Virus record (IMG/VR): IMGVR_UViG_3300005528_000048 | Span: 1-64,000 of that record | DNA length: 64,000 bases | Origin: a virus | Direction: 5' to 3' (one strand) | Part shown: positions 41,400 to 49,994 of the stretch, one piece after another | Layout of the letters: each line of letters begins with the position of its first letter | Position numbering within the stretch: position 1 is the first letter of the stretch | Made by a program: the position numbers and the translations under genes | The notes under the pieces: model-generated | Seen by the model: the letters and a program-made list of their open reading frames with translations, nothing else | Database searches by the model: none | Told to the model about the DNA's origin: nothing

Positions 41400-43951
41400 T
41401 TGATTTCTGATAGTTTCATATAAATTTTCTCGTCCAAAATGGCAAGTTTATCTACGAATAAAATGTCTTCGCCCTTCTTGCCAGTAACAATTATGATGTT
41501 TTCTTCTTTGGGTAATTTATTGCCATTTTCGAGATATTCGGTGAGCCGCGCTTTTTGATTAGTATCGAGCAGCATTGCTTTGATTTTGCCGCTTTCGTCA
41601 GCGATTTCGAGTTTTGCGTATTTGTTTCCATTTGCACTTTTTTTGCGATAGCAGTCTTTGACAACGCCAACCATACGCACATTCTCGTTCATGTCAAGCG
41701 AGTTGAATGTCATGCAGTTAACATATCTCTCTGAACTTTGCTCTGAAAAAATATTTTTAATAATTTGTGAATAAGAATATCCAAGCAGTTTGGTTTCAAA
41801 ATACCAGTTTGCGAATTTGGGATATTTTGAGTTCTTATCGTAGATTTCTCGATACCCTGCATATTTTTGTTTGAATGTTTGGAATCTCTTGTCACTCATG
41901 ATGACTTTGTTATCGTCACCAACTTGTTTGTTTTTAACGCAATCGTGAACGGTTTTTAGAATATCGTAGTTGTATTTTTCGCCCAAAGAGCAGAAAAGTC
42001 GCTTTTCCCTATCTGTGAGAATATTGAACGATTGAGCTTCAAGAACCATGCGGCAACGATCTTCTGAAAAGCTATTTAAGGCTCCAGCTTGAATAAGGGC
42101 GGAAAGAGCACCAATATTCAATCCCACTTGCTTTGCCACTGTAAAAACATCATATTTGTTCTTGAGTTCAGCATTGCAAAACTCCATCAAAGCTGACATG
42201 GTATTGTCAGAAATGCCCTTGATACTGTTCAGCCCGTATCGAATATCTTTTTTCTCAATAGTGAAATCAGCCTTGGATTTTGTAAGGTCTGGAGCTAGAA
42301 GCTTCATATCAAAATATGGAAGCTCTTGAGTGATCTTGTTGATTTCTGCATAGGAGTCTGGCTCAAACTGAGTCATTTTCAGCAAGCTCAAAAAGAAATT
42401 TTGAGGATGTTTGAATTTGAGATATAGTGTCCAAGCAGCAAGAATAGCATAAGAGATGGAGTGAGATTTATTAAACGAATAGTTTGCCGAGTCTTCTGCG
42501 ACCTTCCATAACACTTCTCCAATAACAGGGTCGAGATTGTTTTGCTGAATTTTCTCCTTGATCTTGTCTTGCCAAGAAGACATTTGATCAACCTTCTTCT
42601 TACCCACGATTCTTCTAAGCTGTTCAGATTCATCCAAGGTGAAACCAACCTTTACAGCCATTCGCATCAACTGTTCTTGATACAATGGAATACCGCCAGT
42701 GTATTGCAGAATATCATCAAAGAAAGGATGAACGCTTTGGAAGTCGCCAGTATTAACATATTGCGCATATCGGTCTAAGAAGTCCAAGGCTCCAGGGCGT
42801 GCAATAGCCACCACAGCAGAAAGCTCTTCAAGGCTCTTTGGTCGAACCTTTTGTGCAACTTTAAAGTTTGTATCAGCTTCGATTTGAAAGAGTCCCTGCG
42901 GAGTTTGCAGGTTTTGAAGATGATCATAGATTTCCCTGCTTTGCAAATCCAAGGTTGTAATGTCAAAACCAATCTGCTTACAAACATCATGAATCACTGA
43001 AAGTGTTCGCAAGCCAAGAATATCAAACTTCACACACAAACTTGCAACATCATTCATGTCATAACCAGAAACCAAGTCGCCATCGCCAGTTGTTTGCAGT
43101 GGCATAATCTCTTCCAAGTTGTAATGGCTGATTGCAATGCCAGATGGGTGAACTCCTGTATTCTTAATCAAGCCTTCCAGCTTCAAAGCAATTTCAAAGA
43201 TTTTTTTATTATCAGATGCCCACTCTTTGAACTTATCACTTTCTTCACAAGCGTTCTTGAGAGAAGCTACTTTGCCAAACTTCTTTGGAATCAAGTCGCT
43301 GATTTCATTAACTGCTGATTCTGGCAGTTCTCCAACAAGCTTTCCACATTCTTTCACGCAAAGCTTGCTGCTCAAAGTATTGAGCGTAAGAATTTTACAT
43401 GTTTTGCCAGAGTATTTCTCTTCAATAAATTTGATCACTTCTTGGCGGCGTTCATAAGCAATGTCATTGTCAACGTCTGCCAAGAGAGAACCGTCCAAAT
43501 AAGTTTCTCCGTTAACCACAATCTTCTTGGCGCGGCTCTTGGAAACAAATCGCTCAAAATACAACTCATACTGAATCGGGTCAACCTTCGTGACTCCAAT
43601 CAAATATAACACTAGAGAACCTGCTGCTGAACCACGGCCAGGACCAGTTGGAATTCCATTCTCATGACAAAATTTCAAGATGTCCCAATTCAACAAAACA
43701 TAGTCAATAAACCCAAGCTCTTCAAACAAACTCAGTTCTGTTTTGACGCGCTCATAATACACTTGTGAGTTGTCTTTTTTGTCAATACCTTTTTCCAAGA
43801 CTCCTTTATGACAAAGCTTGCGAAGAAATTGATAATTTGATGATGTGTTTGGAATACCCAAAGCATCATAATACTTTTGCTCGATAATGATTTGAGGAAG
43901 CTTAACTCCAGGGAGTGTTGGTTGCTCGTATTTTTGAAAGTTTTCGATCAT
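41396..43951 (-). CDS. DNA polymerase III alpha (DnaE-type), polymerase part without PHP (851 aa)
   Basis: Family C replicative polymerase. 'TGPGRGSAAGSLVLYLIGVT' (~100-118) is the DnaE signature, and 'ADVDNDI' (~155) carries two catalytic Asp; the third is probably in the later 'VSGYDM' region. 'LGLRTLSVI' and 'KKVDQMSSW' are further family blocks. The C-terminal ~150 residues contain an OB-like strand set. The PHP domain that begins all bacterial DnaE proteins is absent: the frame starts with the linker that normally follows PHP. The missing domain is encoded at 45366-46112. The start has no obvious RBS. Confidence 0.92.
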   Translation of the reverse strand: MIENFQKYEQPTLPGVKLPQIIIEQKYYDALGIPNTSSNYQFLRKLCHKGVLEKGIDKKDNSQVYYERVKTELSLFEELGFIDYVLLNWDILKFCHENGIPTGPGRGSAAGSLVLYLIGVTKVDPIQYELYFERFVSKSRAKKIVVNGETYLDGSLLADVDNDIAYERRQEVIKFIEEKYSGKTCKILTLNTLSSKLCVKECGKLVGELPESAVNEISDLIPKKFGKVASLKNACEESDKFKEWASDNKKIFEIALKLEGLIKNTGVHPSGIAISHYNLEEIMPLQTTGDGDLVSGYDMNDVASLCVKFDILGLRTLSVIHDVCKQIGFDITTLDLQSREIYDHLQNLQTPQGLFQIEADTNFKVAQKVRPKSLEELSAVVAIARPGALDFLDRYAQYVNTGDFQSVHPFFDDILQYTGGIPLYQEQLMRMAVKVGFTLDESEQLRRIVGKKKVDQMSSWQDKIKEKIQQNNLDPVIGEVLWKVAEDSANYSFNKSHSISYAILAAWTLYLKFKHPQNFFLSLLKMTQFEPDSYAEINKITQELPYFDMKLLAPDLTKSKADFTIEKKDIRYGLNSIKGISDNTMSALMEFCNAELKNKYDVFTVAKQVGLNIGALSALIQAGALNSFSEDRCRMVLEAQSFNILTDREKRLFCSLGEKYNYDILKTVHDCVKNKQVGDDNKVIMSDKRFQTFKQKYAGYREIYDKNSKYPKFANWYFETKLLGYSYSQIIKNIFSEQSSERYVNCMTFNSLDMNENVRMVGVVKDCYRKKSANGNKYAKLEIADESGKIKAMLLDTNQKARLTEYLENGNKLPKEENIIIVTGKKGEDILFVDKLAILDEKIYMKLSEIK

Positions 43952-43962
43952 TTTAGGTTTAA

Positions 43963-43970
43963 AAGTGTAA
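43963..43970 (+). promoter_or_regulatory. AGTGTAA element before the homing endonuclease gene
   Basis: AAGTGTAAATA on the plus strand, 10 nt before the ATG at 43981. Shows that even the opposite-strand insert carries this element. Confidence 0.55.
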
Positions 43971-43980
43971 ATACAATGCT

Positions 43981-44766
43981 ATGTATGATATAAATGAAAA
44001 AATGGCTTATTTCTTTGGTTTCTTTTGGGGTGATGGAGGCATGAAATCTAATAATAAACCTACGATTCCAAAAATATGCATTGTAAAGGAAGATGCAGAA
44101 AATTTATACGAGACGTTTAAAGAGTGCTTTGAATTTTCTTATTCAGAATACGCCCAGCCTAATAGAAAACTTCGTTCAATTTTTTATTTTAAAAATAAGG
44201 GTTTAAAAACGTTTCTTTTAGAAATGGATGGTTTGAATAAATCTTATCTAGCTCCAACAAAAATTTTAAAAGCCATACCCATTCATTTGCATAAATATTT
44301 TTGGCGCGGATACGTTGATGCTGATGGTTGTTTTTATAAGAATAAGGATAAAAAGGGCGGCAAGTTTTCTTTTTCATCATCTATAAACCAAGATTGGTGT
44401 GAAGTCAAAAACTTATTTATTTCTTTGGAAATTGACAATTTTTCAATTTTTAAAAAGCAAACAGATAATGGCAATAGTTCCACTTTCGAAGTAAAATATG
44501 GCCCTGATATTAAAAAATTTGGCAATTTTATTTATGGAAATGAATTTGATGGAATAGGTTTGAAAAGAAAATTTGATAAGTTTATAGAAATTTCTAACTC
44601 TTTAGAAAAACTAACTTCAAATAAAAAGGGTATTTCTTTCCATAAAGGAATTAAAAAATGGAGAGCTTATGTAAAGCGTCAATTTTTAGGATGGTGGAAT
44701 ACAGAAGAAGAGGCTTATTCAGCTAGAATTAAATTTCTATCTCAAAAATCTGCTTCTGAAAAATAG
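43981..44766 (+). CDS. LAGLIDADG homing endonuclease with AP2-like tail (261 aa)
   Basis: Two LAGLIDADG helices: 'YFFGFFWGDGG' (~10-20) and 'FWRGYVDADGCF' (~108-119), the Asp of each being the metal ligand. The C-terminal ~45 residues ('KGISFHKGIKKWRAYV', 'GWWNTEEEAYSARIKF') look like an AP2/ERF DNA-binding module, a common add-on of phage homing enzymes. It is free-standing and the only plus-strand gene between 34.7 and 59.7 kb, sitting between the exonuclease and polymerase genes. Its 3' end overlaps the exonuclease stop by 38 bp. An upstream ATG at 43976 is out of frame and stops at once. Confidence 0.9.
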   Translation: MYDINEKMAYFFGFFWGDGGMKSNNKPTIPKICIVKEDAENLYETFKECFEFSYSEYAQPNRKLRSIFYFKNKGLKTFLLEMDGLNKSYLAPTKILKAIPIHLHKYFWRGYVDADGCFYKNKDKKGGKFSFSSSINQDWCEVKNLFISLEIDNFSIFKKQTDNGNSSTFEVKYGPDIKKFGNFIYGNEFDGIGLKRKFDKFIEISNSLEKLTSNKKGISFHKGIKKWRAYVKRQFLGWWNTEEEAYSARIKFLSQKSASEK

Positions 44767-45376
44767 CGAATGTCATCTCAATGTCCACTAATGCGTTATG
44801 AAGCTTGCTTGGATCATGGTCAATGTTGTAATGCTTGAGCAAGTGAGCTTGACTTGTTTTGATTCCTTTTTCACGATGGTTTAGCCAACGATACTGCCAG
44901 CAAATCAAGTCATCAGGGTCAACAGACTTGCACTCTTTAGCGATTGCCATTGCCATTGCTTTTGTATCAAGCACGCGATTCACATAATTGAAGTTGGAAT
45001 CTAAACCCATTGCTCTCTGCCATGAATTGAGCATATAAACATCAAAGCCAAGAATATTTTGGCCAATGATTTTTGTTTTACTATCTTCAAGATGATTATC
45101 TAAAAGTGGACAGAACTCATCCCAAACTTCTCTAGGGCTTTTGGCGAGAGAACGATATTTGCCATAGTCAAATCCAGTAATCTTAGCGGCACCTTCGCTC
45201 ATTTTCAAATCTGGCCAATAAATGTATCTCTCTTGACGAGAAACGATTTTTTTGCCAACAGCTTCAATCCACGCAATCTGCCAAGGTCTTGAATGTAAAA
45301 GATTCAATCCTTCCGTCTCAGTATCCAAGACGATATATTTTTGATTGAAATTAAATCTCAGTAAATTATCTTTCAT
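44729..45376 (-). CDS. DnaQ-like 3'-5' exonuclease (215 aa)
   Basis: DEDDh exonuclease, the proofreading partner of family C polymerases. Exo I is 'VLDTETEGL', Exo II 'IIGQNILGFDVYML' and Exo III 'HNALVDIEMTF' (HxAxxD). The frame is open to 45412, but I place the start at the ATG at 45376, which has GGGAGG about 10 nt upstream and overlaps the PHP gene stop by 11 bp. It lies between PHP and polymerase genes, in the order that PolC keeps within one chain. Length is near that of E. coli epsilon's catalytic part, without a long C-terminal tail. Confidence 0.9.
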   Translation of the reverse strand: MKDNLLRFNFNQKYIVLDTETEGLNLLHSRPWQIAWIEAVGKKIVSRQERYIYWPDLKMSEGAAKITGFDYGKYRSLAKSPREVWDEFCPLLDNHLEDSKTKIIGQNILGFDVYMLNSWQRAMGLDSNFNYVNRVLDTKAMAMAIAKECKSVDPDDLICWQYRWLNHREKGIKTSQAHLLKHYNIDHDPSKLHNALVDIEMTFAIFQKQIFEIEI

Positions 45377-46112
45377 TTTTAAAAGCCTCCCAAGAGAATG
45401 AATCGCTGCCACAGTGTTCTAAGTTTGGGCTAGAGAGCGATTGCTCTTTGCCAAAAGAACGATTGCATAAACACTTGTATGTTTGCCAAGCTTCAAAGTC
45501 TTTACGATTTTTGTAATAGATGGATTTTGTTTGCTGAATTTCTTCACCCTGCGCCGAAGCCCATTTTTCCACCTTGAGTTTTAAGATGTGATCAAAAGGC
45601 AAACTATTGTTTTCGACAAAGTAGGTTGCTTTTGTAAAGTTAAAGTTTGGCAAGCACTGTTTACCTCTAAAATTATTATTATAGATGAAAGAGTCGTAAA
45701 ATGGAATGCACAGCATCAAATCGTTCGACCAATTGTTTTGTAAAAATACAGAGTCAACGAAGCCACCATTCTTGTTTGCTAGAGAAAAAATACGAATAAG
45801 GTTTTTGACACCATTATCATTTTTAGCGAATAAGACGATCTTGTGCTCGGATGATTTTTTGTCCTCTTCTGAGACTGAATTACAACATGAAATTCTCAAA
45901 CCAAAGATTAGTTGAATATCGTGCTCTTTACATTTCTGATAAGCGTCCAAAAAACCAATCATTGAATCCTCAACCAAGAAGACTGATTTTAGTTTATTTT
46001 CTTGAGCAATCGAAATGATGCTGTCAGAACCGCCTTCTTTGGTTTCTTTTGGATGATCTAGTGTGAGTATTGATTTGCCAATACTATATGTGCTCTTGAA
46101 GAGAGGAATCAT
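45366..46112 (-). CDS. Stand-alone PHP domain of DNA polymerase III alpha (248 aa)
   Basis: Follows the DnaE PHP layout: 'PLFKSTYSIGKSIL' at the place of the family's xHSxYSxxDG start, 'LIFGLRI' as the GxE-type strand, 'HKIVLFAKNDNGVKNLIRIF' as the helix pair after it, and 'SIYYKNRKDFEAWQTYKCL' at the place of the VHYLxPEDxEAHxxLxC block. The metal-binding His and Asp of 'HSD' are Lys and Thr, so it is probably not a nuclease. It would complete the 851-residue polymerase in trans. The start codon lies inside an 8-bp stem palindrome. Confidence 0.8.
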   Translation of the reverse strand: MIPLFKSTYSIGKSILTLDHPKETKEGGSDSIISIAQENKLKSVFLVEDSMIGFLDAYQKCKEHDIQLIFGLRISCCNSVSEEDKKSSEHKIVLFAKNDNGVKNLIRIFSLANKNGGFVDSVFLQNNWSNDLMLCIPFYDSFIYNNNFRGKQCLPNFNFTKATYFVENNSLPFDHILKLKVEKWASAQGEEIQQTKSIYYKNRKDFEAWQTYKCLCNRSFGKEQSLSSPNLEHCGSDSFSWEAFKNER

Positions 46113-46130
46113 GCTTTAATCTAGCATGAT
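46108..46130 (-). promoter_or_regulatory. Hairpin enclosing the PHP gene start codon
   Basis: Inverted repeat ATCATGCT (46108-46115) / AGCATGAT (46123-46130), 7-nt loop. In the minus-strand mRNA the ATG at 46112 lies in the 3' arm, so a folded stem would hide the start codon; it may also be an operator or chance. The upstream nuclease gene stops only 23 nt away. Confidence 0.5.
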
Positions 46131-46135
46131 ACGTT

Positions 46136-47173
46136 CTACCTGTCAATTCCTTTATTGAAAGCAGGACAACCAGCATAGTGCATTATCTGGTATAAAAACT
46201 TGTCTTCTGGATATTTTTTAAGGTAATCATCAAACTCATCTAAGAAGCAAGACGTAATCATTGTGCCTTTCATGTCGCTGATTTTGTAATAATAAAAATC
46301 AAACTTGTATGGACAATGATATTTGGGATTGCCGTCTTTTTTTAATTCACCCTTTTTAGAAGCGAAACCACATTGAAGCGGCCCACTGAATGAGTTATCT
46401 TTTGGATAGTCTTGACGCGCTGCCAAATTTGAAAAGGCAGTTTGAATATTAAAATTATCCAAGTATTTTTGGATTTCGGTGAGTTCAGATTGAAACCCAT
46501 CTAGCTCTTCTTCTGTTAAAGCTGGCATTCTTACAACACCTTTTTCTGTTGGCAAAAACTTTAAAAACAAGAATTCAGAGCGGCGATTTTTATAATCTGG
46601 AAACTGCTTTTTAACAGCTAGTGAATACATCAAGTCTTGCAAGTTGTTTTCGAGGTCTTTGCCCTTGAAAACTTCTTTGCTGCTTTTGAAGTCGCGAATA
46701 ATAGCCAAGCCCTGCTTCTTGTATAAGAAAAGCTTGTCAATGAAGCCTTTGATTTTATAATCAAACTTGCCTTCTTTAACATCAATTTCAAAGTCTTGTT
46801 CGCTTAATGCTTCGGATGGTTTGCCACATTCTGTTCCAAAAAAGTCATATTGTAAACCTGCAAGCGTCATGTCGCAGATTTGTTTAATGTTTTCTTCGTC
46901 ATTAATGCCTTCTTTTTTGGCATGTTTGCGAATCAATCTTTCAATAGCTTTACTAGCAAAAACATTTCTCTTTTTAATAATAATGGAAAAATGCTTCTTG
47001 TGGCGATTTTCGCCCAAGCATTCGAAAACCAAATGGCATACAGAGCCGCGCTTTGCTCCACTATTGCTTCGATCAGGAAGTTTCAAGTGATATGAACACC
47101 AATACTTCCAACTGCACGATTGAGCAGTTTTGATGCGACTTGCCGATAGTGATGTTCGATTTTTAGATTCCAA
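46136..47173 (-). CDS. RecB/Cas4-like PD-(D/E)XK nuclease (345 aa)
   Basis: The N-terminus 'SLSASRIKTAQSCSWKYWCS' matches the family's LSxSRIxxFxxCPxKYxY opening. 'GFIDKLFLYKKQGLAIIRDF' gives the catalytic Asp and D-x-K (DFKSS), and 'NLQDLMYSLAVKK' the QxxxY motif. Cys in 'SCSWKYWC' plus 'LQCGF' and 'YHCPYKF' near the end could hold an iron-sulphur cluster as in Cas4/AddB. It would process DNA ends in recombination-dependent replication. The start appears to be TTG at 47173; no ATG precedes the conserved opening. Confidence 0.82.
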   Translation of the reverse strand: MESKNRTSLSASRIKTAQSCSWKYWCSYHLKLPDRSNSGAKRGSVCHLVFECLGENRHKKHFSIIIKKRNVFASKAIERLIRKHAKKEGINDEENIKQICDMTLAGLQYDFFGTECGKPSEALSEQDFEIDVKEGKFDYKIKGFIDKLFLYKKQGLAIIRDFKSSKEVFKGKDLENNLQDLMYSLAVKKQFPDYKNRRSEFLFLKFLPTEKGVVRMPALTEEELDGFQSELTEIQKYLDNFNIQTAFSNLAARQDYPKDNSFSGPLQCGFASKKGELKKDGNPKYHCPYKFDFYYYKISDMKGTMITSCFLDEFDDYLKKYPEDKFLYQIMHYAGCPAFNKGIDR

Positions 47174-47193
47174 AGTTTAGTTGATAGTAAAAT

Positions 47194-47412
47194 TTATTCG
47201 ATTTCAGACCATGCTGCAAAAGTTTCAAACCAATCCTCTACGAATCTTTTCTCATCGCCAAAGATGGTTTTCATATTTTTCATGAACGCTTCTTTATTAT
47301 TTAGAATCATTCCACAAAACTCTTCGACAGAGATTTCTTTTGGAAAAAAGAATGCCGTTGTTTCTTGTCTAATTGGCTGGCCAAATAAAGTTCTATTTTT
47401 AGGTTCGCTCAT
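47194..47412 (-). CDS. Small hypothetical protein (72 aa)
   Basis: Begins with 'NRTLFGQPIRQETTAFFFP', then a helical acidic part with Trp near the end. It lies in the replication operon, 5 bp after the primase stop. No family recognised; possibly a small partner of primase or nuclease. Confidence 0.5.
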   Translation of the reverse strand: MSEPKNRTLFGQPIRQETTAFFFPKEISVEEFCGMILNNKEAFMKNMKTIFGDEKRFVEDWFETFAAWSEIE

Positions 47413-47417
47413 TTATT

Positions 47418-48464
47418 TTAAATTCCAAAGTTTTCTAGTTTTTTAAAAAATTTCTGTAGTTTTTTATCTTGGAAAGCATTACGATTAGCAGAGCAGTAAT
47501 CTTTGTAATCATTTAATTTAGCTTCTTGAGAAGCGCTTGGTTGTTCATACCAATCTTTAAATGGCATTTCTTTCTGCCTCATCTCGCCAAAATCATTTGC
47601 CCAAGGTAGTTGCACTGATAGTTGCTCAAAGTCAAAAAATTGACTGAGTTTCATGTAGTTTTTCATTGCAGCAATCTTGCCATGATTCTTTTGCTTCTCA
47701 TTGTCGTTATTTGTGGCGATAATGATCTTGCGAAGGTCTTTGGAGCAAAGATAGTTCAGCAGTGCTGGAGAGCAGTCCAATCCAAAAGTAACGAGGTTAT
47801 GAGCGTAGCCTTCTTCTGTCAAGGCCAAGCTATCTCCAATGCTTTCTACTAAGATGACTTCCTTTTTCTCATCAATAAGAGAATCAACTGTTTGCTCTCT
47901 TGGAACAAATGCTGGATAAACCCATCGAGTTTTTGTGCCAACATGCTTCCACTTTGGAGCTTCGTTATTATCGTTGATTTTTCTGCCGCTAAAACCAAAA
48001 ATCTCACCATCAGAGTTATAAACTGGAAAAACAATTCTTTGATACATTTGGCCATTACCAGCCAAACCGCACTGATAGAGTTTTTGCGTTTCTTCACTGA
48101 TTCCACGCTTCTTATAAAAGGAAAAGTTTGGGAACAGCCTGTTTAAGCATTCTTTGGGGTAAATTTTATCCATTTCTATTTTTTCTTTCGCGATATAGTG
48201 GGCCTGAATCTCTTGATTAGTTGAGACATATTCTTTGATGATTTTGGGGTCTTTTGTTTGTAGCGTTAGTTCAACCAGCTTAACAAGCGGCATGGAAGAA
48301 TGACCCTGCACATAGTCTTGCCATACTCCACTATTCTTATACACTTTAATCGCTGTGGGATTATCGCCGCCACGATACAAAGCTTTGGTTCTCCAATGAT
48401 TGCCAAAATCCTTTAGAGTATAGCCAAGCTTTTCGAGCGAGTTTTTTATTTCATCAGAGTTCAT
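47418..48464 (-). CDS. DnaG-type primase without zinc cysteines (348 aa)
   Basis: Makes RNA primers for lagging-strand synthesis. I start at the ATG at 48464 (MNSDEIKNSLEKLG), overlapping the helicase stop by 11 bp. The N-terminus keeps the pattern of the CHC2 zinc domain ('YRGGDNPTAIKVYKNSGVWQ') but has none of its Cys. 'YQCGLAGNGQMYQRIVFPVY' and 'IFGFSGRKI' belong to the RNA polymerase core. The TOPRIM fold follows with 'VILVESIGDSLAL' (catalytic Glu, ~203) and 'IIIATNNDN' (~248), where the first Asp of the usual DxD is Asn. Activity therefore needs testing. Confidence 0.82.
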   Translation of the reverse strand: MNSDEIKNSLEKLGYTLKDFGNHWRTKALYRGGDNPTAIKVYKNSGVWQDYVQGHSSMPLVKLVELTLQTKDPKIIKEYVSTNQEIQAHYIAKEKIEMDKIYPKECLNRLFPNFSFYKKRGISEETQKLYQCGLAGNGQMYQRIVFPVYNSDGEIFGFSGRKINDNNEAPKWKHVGTKTRWVYPAFVPREQTVDSLIDEKKEVILVESIGDSLALTEEGYAHNLVTFGLDCSPALLNYLCSKDLRKIIIATNNDNEKQKNHGKIAAMKNYMKLSQFFDFEQLSVQLPWANDFGEMRQKEMPFKDWYEQPSASQEAKLNDYKDYCSANRNAFQDKKLQKFFKKLENFGI

Positions 48465-49971
48465 CAAAGTCGGGAGCGGTGTTTCTGCCATTCTCTTCTG
48501 CGCCTTCTCCAATATCATTGAATTCAACAACATCGCGAAGATCACCTCTTTCAGTGATGCAGAAGTTTTTAAATTCCAAATTAATAAAGTTCTTGCGAAG
48601 AGTGTCTCCAACGCGCACTGGTTCAACTGCACCAGCAATATCTTTGCCCAAGTGTCGAGCTTTCACGTTAATCAATTTATGAGTGCCAAATCTAACGCCT
48701 TCATTTAGAACTTCATCCGTTGTCTTATTTCGCAAGATGAACATGTGAGAGCAGAATTGAGTGATTCGGTCAGATAAAGAAACAATGCTTTCATCGTCAA
48801 TGACATTTTGTGAATTGCGATTATTGGTAATGCCAGAGCGATTGGATTGAACAGAAGTAATCATGGGAATTATGGGCAATCCATCATGCAAGATTTCTTT
48901 CTGCACGCAGCGCTTAAATTTATCAACCATCTCTCCAACCATTTGCCACTCTGTTTTGTTTGCGCCACCATTATCAGATGTTGTTTTGATGTAGTCGAAG
49001 CTAAAAATCATTCGATTGCCACGCCCAACCTTGGAGTAGTAAAAACGCTTTAGCGTGTTGATCATGGAATCAACATCCAATCCCCCAACATTATAATAAT
49101 AAAATTGCATCTTCTTGACCTTTGCCCAAACAGACCGAACCTTATCAACTGTTTCTTTGCCTGCTCGCAGCCATTGACCACTTTCAATCAAATGCATTGG
49201 AACTCCACTAAGAGCAGAACACTGGCGCATAATGAGTTCTTCCTTGCTCATTTCTCCATTATCAAAATGAAGAACAGGAACATTATATTTCAAACTCACC
49301 TTGGTTGAGTAATCCATAGTAAACTGAGTCTTGCCGACACCAGATCGAGCAACAATGACGGTGATATTTCCTGGTCTAAGCAATGAACCATAGATGCTAT
49401 TAATTTTTTCATGTGGTCCCATCATGCCGAACTCGCTAACAGGATTTGCGCCACGATCTTCAATCATTACCTCCATTTCATCATAGATGTTTTCTGGAGA
49501 ATCGTTACCAACTTCATACTGATTGATGCGGCTGTTGTATTCTTTATCAGCTACAGAAATGATTTCTGAATAGGAGCTTTCTGCTGGCAAGCTTTTCATC
49601 TTCTTCGCAATGTTTTGCGAAGACTCGTAGATTTCTCGGCGGATAGTGTACTTCTTGAGTTCTTTGGCTGTTTTAATGAGACTGCCATCAGCAACCTTTC
49701 TCATGCCAAGACTCTTCACATATTCTGCCACATTCACTACATCATCGAATGTGATACCAAGATTCTGAACTCGCTGTGCGATGATTACATCGTCAATTTC
49801 TTCATGCGCTTCTAGTGCCTGACGAACAATTGTGAAGATCGTTTTATTTAAACTGTTGTCTTCACTATAGAAATCTTTTTCATTTATGAATGCAGAGATT
49901 TCAAAATAGTTCTCTGGCTTTTTAATGAGAGCCGCCAGCAATTGTTTTTCAAGTTCATAAGAGTATATCAT
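48454..49971 (-). CDS. DnaB-like replicative helicase (505 aa)
   Basis: Hexameric 5'-3' helicase. N-terminal helical domain 'LEKQLLAALIKKPENYFEIS', then a RecA-like motor with Walker A 'ARSGVGKTQF' (~207), the family block 'VLHFDNGEMSKEELIMRQCS' and later 'MITSVQSNRSG' with the sensor/arginine-finger region. The frame is open to 49998 from a TTG, but the ATG at 49971 ('MIYSYELEKQLL') is the natural DnaB-like start; AAGAG precedes it. Lies with primase in one operon. Confidence 0.9.
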   Translation of the reverse strand: MIYSYELEKQLLAALIKKPENYFEISAFINEKDFYSEDNSLNKTIFTIVRQALEAHEEIDDVIIAQRVQNLGITFDDVVNVAEYVKSLGMRKVADGSLIKTAKELKKYTIRREIYESSQNIAKKMKSLPAESSYSEIISVADKEYNSRINQYEVGNDSPENIYDEMEVMIEDRGANPVSEFGMMGPHEKINSIYGSLLRPGNITVIVARSGVGKTQFTMDYSTKVSLKYNVPVLHFDNGEMSKEELIMRQCSALSGVPMHLIESGQWLRAGKETVDKVRSVWAKVKKMQFYYYNVGGLDVDSMINTLKRFYYSKVGRGNRMIFSFDYIKTTSDNGGANKTEWQMVGEMVDKFKRCVQKEILHDGLPIIPMITSVQSNRSGITNNRNSQNVIDDESIVSLSDRITQFCSHMFILRNKTTDEVLNEGVRFGTHKLINVKARHLGKDIAGAVEPVRVGDTLRKNFINLEFKNFCITERGDLRDVVEFNDIGEGAEENGRNTAPDFDEL

Positions 49972-49994
49972 GCTACTCTTACGATACTCAGCAA

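Noticed and set aside
41396-43951. Intein in the polymerase gene as the cause of the split
   Set aside because: No intein blocks (N-terminal Cys/Ser, C-terminal HN) are seen at the ends of the polymerase or PHP products.
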